In this document: piece after piece, positions 1-8,897 of the stretch
Numbering within the stretch: the stretch's first letter is position 1
How the letters are laid out: the number at the start of each line of letters is the position of its first letter
From: Stentor roeselii
Taxonomy: Eukaryota; Ciliophora; Heterotrichea; Heterotrichida; Stentoridae
Length of the DNA stretch: 64,000 bases
Assembly: GCA_006503475.1 (NCBI GenBank)
Contig: RSEH01000014.1
Coordinates: forward strand, 1-64,000
Direction of reading: 5' to 3'
Program-made: the position numbers and the translations under genes
The notes under the pieces: generated by a model
Databases searched by the model: none
The model's input: only the letters and a program-made list of their open reading frames with translations
Told to the model about the DNA's origin: nothing

Positions 1-41
1 GTCTTTCCGGAGCTTTCTGGTCCAACGACAGTTATTGTCAT
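1..41 (-). CDS. 5' end of a P-loop NTPase gene, cut by the window edge
   Basis: Reading leftwards from an ATG at 39-41, the 13 complete codons and a partial one spell MTITVVGPESSGK(T). This is a beta strand followed by a Walker A motif (GPESSGKT, GxxxxGKT). An in-frame stop lies six codons upstream, so this ATG is the likely start. A P-loop this close to the N-terminus is usual for small GTPase, septin or dynamin-like proteins, but the family cannot be told from 14 residues. The opposite strand is also open from base 1 to a TAA at 190-192 without a recognisable motif; I prefer the minus-strand reading because of the exact Walker A match. Confidence 0.45.
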   Translation of the reverse strand, partial: MTITVVGPESSGK

Positions 42-499
42 CAGTATTGGTCTAAATGAGTTTTACTCTTGGCTATTGGAATTCATCTTTAAGTTTTTAT
101 TGGGATATCGAAGATTTTATGATTTGAAGTATAAATGTGTACTGGAAAGAGAACTTTGCTGTACGGCATGCTCGAGATATATTATAGAATAATTCTTGAT
201 TTTTTATTTTATTATATTTTATTCTTTTTAAATGTAGAGAGGTCAAGACTTGAGTTTGATGAATTCTTGTTTTTAATATAGTACTTTAATTTAGAGGCAG
301 ATAATAAAAAATTCTTTAAGGTATTGACTCATTATGTGGGCTATTATGAAGGAGACTTTAAGTATAACTACCTTAGAAGTATCGAAAACCTTTGAAATTG
401 TTTTCAAGTCCTAAATGATTAGACACTGTTTTTCAATATTCAACAAAAGAAGTTCATTTTCAAACACTTTGATGAAATCATATTTCGCTTTTTTTTCAG

Positions 500-1175
500 T
501 TAATTTAAATTCGATTTTTTTTGTTTTATGTCGAAAGTGTTGAGCCCTTGACTTGGACTGGCCAGTCCAATACACTGATGATCATTTGATCTAATGATAA
601 AGTCTTGATTGTAATCAAGAGTTTGATAGTAACTCGCTTGTTTGATTTGTTGTGCCAAGTTCCACTTTTGATATCAACCCGTAATTAAAACAAATTATCA
701 ATGTTTTTTATCACGTCTGAAAACTATCCGAGTACAGTCTTGCATGTCATCTGAATAAAAGTTTTTCAACCGTTTTTCTTCGATATCAAAAATTTTTATT
801 TAAGCATCATTCGAAGTAGCTAACGTTTTATTATCCGGGTAAAATTTCACTGATTAAACCTAACTATCATGTTTGAATGAAAACTTTTCGAATTTTCCGT
901 CAATATTCAAAAATTTTAACAAATCTTCAGAATTACTAGCAAAATATATCCCATTGCATGAAACTTTCACATATTTGATCTTATTTTCATGAGCATTTAT
1001 CTGAAATTCCAGTCTTTTATCTTCAAATTTTAAATAATAATCGATCCTTCTTTTGAACAACTCACAAAAACCTTTCCATTCCTTGAAGCCGCGAACAACA
1101 TAACATCAGTTTTATGTCCTTCAAAATCTGAATCTTCGAGGCTTATCATATTAATCTTCATTACTTAGATCTTTG
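500..1175 (-). pseudogene. Decayed WD40-repeat gene fragment
   Basis: On the minus strand WD40-like units can be read in several frames: a piece with GHKTDVMLFAASRNGKVFVS near 1080-1135, a piece with NAHENKIKYVKVSCNGIYFA near 930-1010, and a piece with SVKFYPDNKTLATSNDA near 790-850. They follow the usual 'H..V..V.FS.DG..LAS.S.D..I.I.D' spacing of WD40 blades but are separated by frame changes and TAA/TAG stops. No start codon or full blade set is visible. The stops fall where Gln would fit, which is what C-to-T decay of CAA/CAG produces. No intact copy is in this window. Boundaries are approximate. Confidence 0.45.
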
Positions 1176-1320
1176 TGCTTATTATCATTATTTTCAAAAT
1201 TTAATAAATATCTAAGTTAAACTAAAGAGATCCTGTCAAGAGGATAGCAGAGATTATAGGTTGGCTTAAAGCCATAATTGATTTCAATTTTAAGTGCAAG
1301 CCGATAATATTTTCTAAAAG

Positions 1321-2304
1321 TCATTTCCAGTTCAATTTCAGTAATGATTTGGTTTCTACCGAGGAATTTTTTCCTTTTTTTAGTTGATATATAAGACCAC
1401 AAATAAGAATGCTAGATCGAAACCCTTGAGCTTTTTTCTGCCTTTTAAATCTTTTTACCTTTTGATAGAATCTTTGCATGCATTCTTTGAGGCCTGGATT
1501 AAGAGAATTATGGATGAGAACAGATACTTCTTTATGTATAAATGATGCTGGCCCTCCATACAAAATTCCGATAAACTTGAATTCTCCATTTGATTCAATC
1601 AGGACAGGAGACCCTGAACATCCATTACCAGTGATGCAAGAAACTGCAATCATCTGTCCAATCTTCAAAATTACCCCCGAGGAAATAAATAGTTCTTTCC
1701 CATCAAGAACAGAATTATTGATTAACTCTAAGTCATTGGAATGGCTCTGTGGGGCAGCATATGTCAAATTTTCTGCAGTGACTTCGACTGGATATCCGAT
1801 GACGAATACTTGGGTGCCTGAGGATAAGTTAATATCTCTATTTGGAGCTAAGGCAACTATTTTGGGATTAACATCACCAGCTTTTCGCCATAATTCACAT
1901 AATATCCAGTCCTCTGGAATTGAGATTCTTTCTTCTGAGATAGGATCTATTAAGAAACCTGCATCATCCTCCCAGTTAAAAATTCGAGATATTGGCTTAG
2001 CTTTAAAAGTTGTAATGCCAAGAACGAAATCAACAGAATCTTCTACAAAGACGAAATTCTTGTAAAATAAATGAGCTGCAGTTAAAATTGTGGCTGATTT
2101 TAGCGAGTTTTGATTTGGTTCAACTTTGACTAGAAAACCGGTTCCTGATTTGACTCCGTTTCGAGAAAAGTAGCCTATTGAATATCCATCGAAACGAATT
2201 TCTTGGTTAAATGCTTCCATTCTTGGCCAGTTTCCTTGATCATCCTTGAATATGACCTCACTCATTGTATAAGGGGATGATGTGAAAAGGGGGATGTCTA
2301 CCAT
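1321..2304 (-). CDS. Trypsin-like serine protease (S1 / V8-like fold)
   Basis: The 327-residue protein has the three landmarks of a chymotrypsin-fold protease: the catalytic His in ILTAAH (residue 78), a likely Asp at 132 in EDWILCEL, and the nucleophile in GNGCSGSPVL (Ser230), followed by a strand with GILYGG. The spacing fits the trypsin_2/V8-like group with minimal loops. There is no signal peptide or transmembrane segment, so it probably acts in the cytosol or nucleus. The last 60 residues are basic (KVKRFKRQKK) and not part of the fold. An overlapping second frame at 1217-1402 is open past the stop, so the true 3' end is somewhat uncertain. It stands alone between relics. Confidence 0.75.
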   Translation of the reverse strand: MVDIPLFTSSPYTMSEVIFKDDQGNWPRMEAFNQEIRFDGYSIGYFSRNGVKSGTGFLVKVEPNQNSLKSATILTAAHLFYKNFVFVEDSVDFVLGITTFKAKPISRIFNWEDDAGFLIDPISEERISIPEDWILCELWRKAGDVNPKIVALAPNRDINLSSGTQVFVIGYPVEVTAENLTYAAPQSHSNDLELINNSVLDGKELFISSGVILKIGQMIAVSCITGNGCSGSPVLIESNGEFKFIGILYGGPASFIHKEVSVLIHNSLNPGLKECMQRFYQKVKRFKRQKKAQGFRSSILICGLIYQLKKGKNSSVETKSLLKLNWK

Positions 2305-2439
2305 TTAAAGATTATACAGTAATTATAAAATATTCGGAATGTGAAATTGAATGAATCTCGATCCATTAAGAAAGATGTCACCTGAGATGTAATACTTTGC
2401 ATTAACAAATATATTTTTAGTCTTAGTTTTTTGGTAGGG

Positions 2440-2832
2440 ATGACTTCAGAAGCAGAATTTATTTTTTATAGCCCAAGAAGAAGAACAATTAGGCTAATGT
2501 TCGATGAAATATTTTAGAAAAATGATAATAACTGTTTTTCTATCAAGTTACTTGATCACCACCGATGAAAGTTTGAAGAAGTAGAATTCGGCATTGGTCA
2601 GGGTATCATCTTATATTCGGCGTTCCCTGACTTCAGGATGAATCCTCACTGAAACACCTTCATGGAATTGAATGATCACATAAGTAGGTACTTTTTTTGG
2701 GATCGAATTACTTGAAGTGATTGAGGAATGCCAATCGCTAGAATTGCTCACGGTTTGGAGGAGGTAGAAGGTAACGAGCAAGTTCTCAAAGGATCTGAGT
2801 CAATTTATTTGGAGTTTAAAAGCGTTACCTGA
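2440..2832 (+). pseudogene. Coding-like frame with five internal stops, unknown family
   Basis: From an ATG at 2440 one frame of 131 codons reads like protein (for example FEEVEFGIGQGIILYSAFPD and GMPIARIAHGLEEVEGNEQV) and is richer in G and C than its flanks, but it carries five in-frame stops (one TAG, four TGA). This suggests an old gene piece. I do not recognise the family and see no intact copy in the window. Confidence 0.3.
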
Positions 2833-3125
2833 TCCTCTGGACTTATTTTTATGATTAATTACCCCATATCTTTTATATTTTTATTATCAAGTGTTGATAT
2901 GAAAATTAAGATAAACTTCTTTAATTTTATCATCTTTCAAATGAAATGTTAGTAAATAATAATACTAAAAAATGATGTTGTAGAATTATAATTTATATAA
3001 AAGAGGTATAATCAACTTCAGAAATCTTTTAGTCATTTCAAAATAACCAAGTAGATTATTAAATAAACCCAACAATTTATAAATCTCTGCTACCTAAAAA
3101 CACAAATCATAAAATAAACTATTAT

Positions 3126-3734
3126 CTAATTAGTTCTAATCGTATACTCACCACAATAATCAACATCTAAAAGTGTTTTTTGAAGTTGATCATCTTCGAA
3201 TCCCCTTTCATAAGCCAAATACCGATAACTATAGTCATTAAAATCACGATTCGTTGCAAAAATAATAAAGTAATCTTGTTTCTTATAATCATCGAGTTAA
3301 GCGCAACTATAAAATATATAATAAGTTTTAAAGTCAGTATCAAGAATCTCAAAAGGTTTCTTATCACCAGATGCAGTCTGTGTTATTATGCCCTTTCCCC
3401 ATTTCCCAGGTTCGGTGAACCATTCGATGAGAAAATCGCTTTCATAGTACTTACCGTCTTGAAACATTGTATTAAATGTAAAATTTTGAAATTCATCATC
3501 ATTCTTTTGAAATTCAACCCAGGAGCAAGAACCGTAATTTAGATCTCCGTAATTTGAACTTGTGATTTGATAAAACTTTGTATTTTTCACAGCATATTTA
3601 TAAGTATAAAGCCCGGCTGTACTATTGCAAATTCCTTCACGGGGTGTATAAACCCAATCCCAAGAATGAGAAATAGAGAAAATACTAAGAAACAGTAAAC
3701 TGATAATTATGATTGAATTATTATAAACTTTTTT
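3126..3734 (-). pseudogene. Lipocalin-like secreted protein gene, apparently dead
   Basis: A single frame of 202 codons runs from a hydrophobic leader (IIIISLLFLSIFSISHSW) through a lipocalin-type first strand (KNTKFYQITSS) to the C-terminal block YYIFYSCA ... DYFIIFATNRDF ... LLDVDYC. The last block matches the conserved end of apolipoprotein-D-like lipocalins and the intact relative at 34422-34964. Two defects are visible. A TAA at 3297-3299 interrupts the frame just after the YSCA strand. No ATG exists between the upstream in-frame TAG (3735-3737) and the leader. No 15-nt intron fits either spot. Otherwise the frame is intact, so loss of function looks recent. Confidence 0.6.
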
Positions 3735-4640
3735 CTAGTTTAGTTAGTGTAATTATGGTAAGAATATTTGAGTTATTTTTCTGAGAATTATTAATCAAGT
3801 CGAATATTACTCTTAGTCAGATTTCACAAAGGTATGGGAACTTTTTTATAAATATTCGTTTTATAAGGTGAAGTGTTCAATAATTTTTATTAAGGCTTCT
3901 TTGGATTATTAAGATAGGTGGTTATTAATAAAAGTATTTAACTTATTAATTAGAGGAAAATAAACAAATTTATAGTAAACCATAGATTTTTTTGACAGAA
4001 ACTCTAAACTATAAAAATATATCAGTGAGATTTAGATCAGATCACACACTTTCAACATTACAGCCCAGATAAACGAGTGAAATATCATAAAATCCATATT
4101 ATGATGTTTATGAGTAAAAAAATCTATGAAAATTTCATTCTGAAATATTTTTGATACCTACTGGGAATTAGAAACAAAATTATAGTACCTCTAATCATTG
4201 ATTTAAAACTTTGAAAGAGACTGACTTTATATAAAATTTCTAAATTGATATTATTTCGAAGCTCAACTTTTATTAATTATCAAAAGCACTGATTAGATAT
4301 ATAGAGTTTCAGTGATTTAAATAAATTAGCCACCTTTCAAATATTTATTGAGAGTAACCATCAACGACGATGTTTTATAAACGCTGGCACTAACTATAAT
4401 TTGAAATACCATTTTCCACAAAGTAAATTTATATGAAATGCTTAAAGACAAAAAATACTGAATAGTTTTAAGAAGTTTATTGTAAAAAATTTTTTTAATA
4501 AGGCTTCTTTATTCAGTTCATAAAAATTAACACAAATCTGTAAAAAAATCATTAATCCGCAGAGTTATCTCTCATTAATCATCCGAAAAAATACTTTCAA
4601 AAGCCATTTTGATAAGATCTTATATATAAGATACTTTGAT
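3735..4640. other. AT-rich gene-free stretch
   Basis: I see no open frame with protein-like composition, no RNA gene and no intron-joined exons here. A short word containing TTAATAAGGCTTCTTT or a close variant occurs near 3890 and again near 4497, both on the plus strand, with no evident role. Confidence 0.5.
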
Positions 4641-4650
4641 TTATAAATGA

Positions 4651-4839
4651 GCTCAAAGAGAATCAGTCTTTTTTCAAGACCCAGATGGTTTTATTTACAC
4701 ATTCGAAAACACTCTTAGTTTATCCTCAAGTGATTCATTTTCTTCAGAAACCCTCGAGGAAAAGTCGACTCCTGGTACATTAAAAGCCACGGGGAAACTT
4801 TGGAACAAAGGAACTTTATGGGTTCACGAGATAGCATAG
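4651..4839 (+). pseudogene. Possible 3' fragment of an unknown gene
   Basis: A frame of 62 codons without ATG contains PDGFIYTFENTLSLSSSDSF and GTLKATGKLWNKGTLWVHEI before a TAG. Composition and codon use look coding, unlike the flanks. It is preceded by an in-frame TGA and no 15-nt intron connects it to an upstream exon. It may be the remnant of a last exon; the family is unknown. Confidence 0.25.
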
Positions 4840-4989
4840 TGTTAATAATACTTAATGTCAAGCAGGAAATTTCATTCAATAGTTAACTTGTTGAGCTTAT
4901 CTATTTTAGCTCTGTTCACAATGAACATGATGAGCTTTTGTTGAGATTTGACAGAATTTTTATTTCAAAAAGTTTAATTTACGATAATT

Positions 4990-6130
4990 CTATCATTAAA
5001 CCATTGGAACTTTCGCTTTTTTCTTATCTGAGCTGGAACTCGACTTCTTTTTGGAGTCCATCTTAATGCCAGGCTTAGAAGCTGGCTTCAAAGTGATAGG
5101 AATCTTAGCATCTGCTTGTAAGTGGGAATCTTTCCTGGCCACTTTGTTTTTCTTCTGATTTTGAGGACTTCGATGACTGCACTTGAATTCAAAGAACTGT
5201 TTGTTTTTTCAACGAGGATGATGATGAACTGAATGATGATTTCTTTTTGTCGTTTTTAGTCGCTGCTGGAGCCACTTTTAATTGAGATTCCGGTTTCTTT
5301 TGAGAGGCTTTTTTCTTGGATGAGCTTGATGAGAAAGAACTTGATGATTTTTTCTTAGATTTGTTGTATTTTTTGCTTTGCTTGGGTCAGCCTTGCTTGC
5401 TGGTGCTTTCACTTTGGCTTTGATACTGGAACTATCTTTTATCCTCGACTTTCACAATTTTTCCTACTTAGGACTTTTTTTCTTGTTACTTGAGCTGGAT
5501 GAGGATGAGCTTGACTTCTTTAATACATTTTAGCTGTTTCTGCCTTTTTCGATAATTCTTCAGCAATTTCGCAGGTCCTGCTGGTTTGGCGGGTGACTTT
5601 TTATGTTTAGAGGAACTGGAAGAGCTAGAAAGCAAGATTTTCGAAGATTGTTTCGGCTCTGCGGGTTTAATATTTTGATCAGTCTTAGGATCATTACTCT
5701 TCTTTATATCTTTCTTGTCAGCTTCTTTAGCAGGAGGTTTCACTAGTTGAGGAATTTTTTTTCAACTTTAACAACTGGCTTTTCTGCTTTTTTTCTACCT
5801 TTTTCACAATTTCTTTACTTTTCTCTCCTGCTTTAACAGACGCTATCATTTTAGAGCTAGAAGAAGAACTGGAAGACTTTTTCTTGAGTTTTATTTGATT
5901 TCTTCCGGTTTGGATGAGTTACTTCTGCGATCGCAACAGGGATTTTCTTTCCAAGATTCGAAAATTTTGAATCCGCTGCTTTTTCTGAATTTTCAGTCCT
6001 TCGACGGGTTTCTTTGATTATTCTTTTGAACTACTTAATGAAGATGAGGATTTCTTCGACTTTCTGTTATTTTAGGTTGTTTTACATCGAGTGGCTTGGG
6101 CTGGACAGGAAAACAATCTAAAATCCTGAT
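4990..6130 (-). pseudogene. Lys/Ser-rich low-complexity gene relic (SRP40/Nopp140-like style)
   Basis: All three minus-strand frames in turn show the same composition: blocks of Ser (SSSSSSS) alternating with Lys-rich stretches (SKKKS, KKSPAKPAGPAKLL, KSSSSSDKKKAKVPMV). The longest clean piece is 5486-5743, 85 residues. Alternating acidic/Ser and Lys/Ala/Pro blocks are typical of nucleolar chaperones such as Nopp140/SRP40 and of other disordered proteins, so the resemblance is one of composition only. The reading jumps frame many times, which short introns do not explain, so I call it a relic. Its terminal block ends in TAA near 5000. Confidence 0.45.
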
Positions 6131-6139
6131 ACCCTAATC

Positions 6140-6737
6140 GAAGACAATCTTTCAAAATAATAAACACGTTAAAATCTTTCCAGTGCCTGCCTGCGTGACG
6201 AATTTTGCAGTTTTATAAAAATAGACTATGAAAGGTTTGAAGATTTCAGAAATTTCAAAAGATTTGAGTTTTTGAGGAACTCATCAGTTTCAAGAGCGAT
6301 TTTCAAAGAGTTTCTATGAACAGTGTGCTGTAATTACTTCTTAAAGTCTGGTTGAGGGCATCTGAGGCGATGGACAAGTTGACCACGTTGGTGAGACTAT
6401 GGACTGTCTCAGTGCGGTTTGCTTGTAAAGCCTGTTCTCCGAACTAGTCGCCTTTGGCCATTTCTCGCAGTTCCGTTCTTTGTCACCGTGACTTGTCCTT
6501 GATGAGATAAAACAACTTGCCTGGTTACTTTAAAGATGTTCAACCCTGCTGGGAAGGTCTGGGTGTTCAAGGAATTTAGAAGTAGTTCTTTTTGCTCGTC
6601 TGTCAAAAATGAAACAAGTTTTCGATAAATGACTTGTTTTCTTTGTAGTTCAAACTGTAGATCGAGTGGGCCACCAGGGAGGGTTCGTCGATTGATGCTC
6701 CAGAAGAAACTTTTTCTAGTGTCTTGATTATCGCCAT
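6140..6737 (-). pseudogene. Relic of a cGMP-dependent-kinase-type cyclic nucleotide binding domain
   Basis: Starting from an ATG at 6735-6737, pieces of a cyclic-nucleotide-binding domain follow in order but in different frames. They are FLTDEQKELLLNSLNTQTF, then QGQVTVTKNG, then ELREMAKGD followed by a TAG and FGEQALQANRTETVHSLTNV, and further down AKFVTQAGTGKI, which resembles the start of a second such domain. The order and spacing match the tandem domains of protein kinase G. At least two frame changes and several stops are present and no kinase domain remains. The phosphate-binding FGEQAL element is still well kept, so decay is moderate. Confidence 0.6.
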
Positions 6738-6951
6738 TCGCAATTCCGTGGAGAGAGCGAATTCTTTCAAAATTTACTGCTGAAGTTTATGATAAATGTT
6801 AATAATTGTAAATATGAAAAGGCTGATGTAATCATTTTATAAACAACTAATTAATCATTAGGAGAAAATCAATTCAAATCATTATAAATCTACAGAAAAT
6901 TAAAAAACTGAAAAATATAAATTCTAAGAATTGATGTATTCACTAACTAAA

Positions 6952-8424
6952 TTATGTTTTATTGAATAGTGTCCTAATTATATGTTCCTTCAATTCATAA
7001 ATATCAATCTTACCGTTCTTGTCTTTATCAGCATTTTTTATAAATTCATTTAACACATTTTCATCTATTCCCTTCGTAATATTAATAAGTTCATTTTTTT
7101 CCAAGTAGCCGCTTTTATCAGTATCAAATTCATAGAAAGCTTTTTCAAAGAAGCCCATTTCATCAGCAATATGCCAGTTCGTAATTGAAGCAATAAACTC
7201 TGAATAATTAATCTCTTCATCTTTCTTCAAAAGAATAATATTATATATTTCTTGAGTAATTGTCGGATCAATTTTTGATTCTTTGAGCGCATTCATTATT
7301 TCTTGACAACTAAGAACTCCATCATTGTTTATATCTATTTTTTTGAAAGATTCAGTTAGTTCATTTTTCAAATCATCTTTGAAAATAAATCTACTGATAT
7401 GTAATAAAATTCTTTTTTCAACCTCCCCTAAAGATTCGAAACGTTTCATTCTTTTAGCTTTTTTGCTAGAAAAAACATCTAAAATAGTATCTTTTATTTT
7501 TTCAGATTTAAAAATTGCATGTTTAAGAGCATTTTCAGCAGATATTCTTTTTTTAGGATCTTTGTTTATCATACTTGTAATAATATCTTTAATATTGTAA
7601 CATATTTCACTATTTTTGTACATTATATTGAGTTCATCATAGAGTGATTTTTGACTTGCAGATTTGTTCAAAGCATAGATATAATTTTGTGAAGAAAGCA
7701 TTAAATAAAAAATTATACCAGCACTCCAAACATCACATTTTTTGTTATAAATTTTATTACGCATTTCAGGCGCAGTAAATGGAGGATTTCCCATAAAATG
7801 AATAAATTTACGCTTCTCATTGAGTTTTTCAGCTATTCCAAAGTCTATTACTTTAACTATATTTTCCAACTCTCTAATTACTTGCTTATTTTTCGTATTT
7901 ATGTTTTCCTTGTTGGTTATTTTATAGTTAGTGACTAAGATATTCTCAGGTGTAATATTTCTATGTATTATATTTTTTTTATGGCAATAATTAATTGCAA
8001 GTAATAATTGGAATAGTATCGAAATAGCTTTCTCTTTTGTTAATAATTTTCTTTCAATAAGATTTTGTAAGCTATTTCCATCAATATATTCTGATACAAT
8101 ATTTATCGAAGTTTTAGTTTCAATTATTTTCTTTATTTTCATTATATTTGGATGATCCACTATCCTTAGGATTTCCACTTCTTCAATCAAACTTTTTTTT
8201 TCTTCATCATTAAGCCCGCTTTTGAATATCTGCTTTAAAGCATATTTTTTTTGATCAGCGATACAATATACCGATGAAACAGTACTAAACTTTGTTTCTT
8301 TCCAAACTTTGATGGTTTGATAATTTTTTCTTATATTTGTTTTTTCGATCCAGATAGTATCCTTGGCTTCGATAGTGTTGGTAAGCTTTGGAGCATTAGT
8401 CTCTGTTGATTGACTCGAGCCCAT
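6952..8424 (-). CDS. CDPK-like EF-hand protein with an apparently dead kinase domain (unit A)
   Basis: 490 residues. The N-terminus MGSSQS fits N-myristoylation, so membrane attachment is likely. A kinase-fold domain spans about 38-310: it keeps the VAIK-type lysine (YALKQ), the alpha-C Glu, DFG (VIDFGIAE) and APE. The glycine loop, however, is replaced by WKETKFSTVSSVY, and the catalytic HRDLKPEN is HRNITPEN, losing both the catalytic Asp and the following Lys. Four EF-hand positions follow. Numbers 1 (DINNDGVLSCQE), 3 (DTDKSGYLEKNE) and 4 (DKDKNGKIDIYE) are canonical and number 2 is degenerate. This is CDPK architecture with a pseudokinase, so a calcium-responsive scaffold or regulator is more likely than an enzyme. 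It lies 3' of the channel gene at 8898-13712 on the same strand. Confidence 0.85.
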   Translation of the reverse strand: MGSSQSTETNAPKLTNTIEAKDTIWIEKTNIRKNYQTIKVWKETKFSTVSSVYCIADQKKYALKQIFKSGLNDEEKKSLIEEVEILRIVDHPNIMKIKKIIETKTSINIVSEYIDGNSLQNLIERKLLTKEKAISILFQLLLAINYCHKKNIIHRNITPENILVTNYKITNKENINTKNKQVIRELENIVKVIDFGIAEKLNEKRKFIHFMGNPPFTAPEMRNKIYNKKCDVWSAGIIFYLMLSSQNYIYALNKSASQKSLYDELNIMYKNSEICYNIKDIITSMINKDPKKRISAENALKHAIFKSEKIKDTILDVFSSKKAKRMKRFESLGEVEKRILLHISRFIFKDDLKNELTESFKKIDINNDGVLSCQEIMNALKESKIDPTITQEIYNIILLKKDEEINYSEFIASITNWHIADEMGFFEKAFYEFDTDKSGYLEKNELINITKGIDENVLNEFIKNADKDKNGKIDIYELKEHIIRTLFNKT

Positions 8425-8897
8425 TTATAACCAAATTCCTAATTAAATTATCTATGGTCCATTTTTATCCATGCCTCTAGCCAATGAAATCAAAGGAAAT
8501 CTCCTGGATATTTTACTCTCAAAATACAAGGAATAAATCAATAATAAGGCAGATGTATCGATTTCCTTGGTAATCCTCTATCATCATAATCAACTAATTT
8601 CAGTCTATCACTAAATTTTCGGATTTGATTAATCCTTACCAAAATTAGGAATTTAAAGCAGACTCTCAGCAAGACGTCTTTCAAAGATTATAGACTGATT
8701 GAGTTAGTGAGAGAGAGTTGCGCCTGCCAAAATCTCCAGCTTTACCATAACATAATAAATATAATCTAACTAATCAAAGGCCAATAAAACTTCTTGTATA
8801 ATATATCTAGAAATAATTCCTAATAATAAAACTAATATAAGTTTTATTGAGAAATGATATGGTTGTTTAATTTTACTCTAAGATTACTTAACTATAT
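8425..8897. other. Spacer between the two genes of unit A
   Basis: AT-rich, no open frame. Near 8720-8790 the sequence resembles the corresponding spacer of unit B (around 17210-17300, sharing AGCTTTACCAT and a TAATCTAA...AAAGGCC block). It must hold the 3' region of the channel gene and the promoter of the CDPK-like gene. No known element is recognised. Confidence 0.6.

Noticed and set aside
168-395. Plus-strand frame with MLEIYYRIILDFLFYYILFF and later YVGYYEGDFKYNYLRS, with one TAG inside
   Set aside because: Composition is mostly that of AT-rich DNA (Leu/Ile/Tyr/Phe), it has an internal stop and no recognisable motif, so I do not claim a gene.
590-630. TCTTGATT-GT-AATCAAGA near-palindrome
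   Set aside because: A lone 8-bp stem in decayed AT-rich DNA with no tRNA or terminator context; expected by chance.
500-3734. TAA/TAG in relics fall where Gln would fit, suggesting a Tetrahymena-like code
   Set aside because: All three stops end well-supported genes elsewhere in the window, and C-to-T change of CAA/CAG in dead genes gives the same picture; other relics also contain TGA and frame changes.
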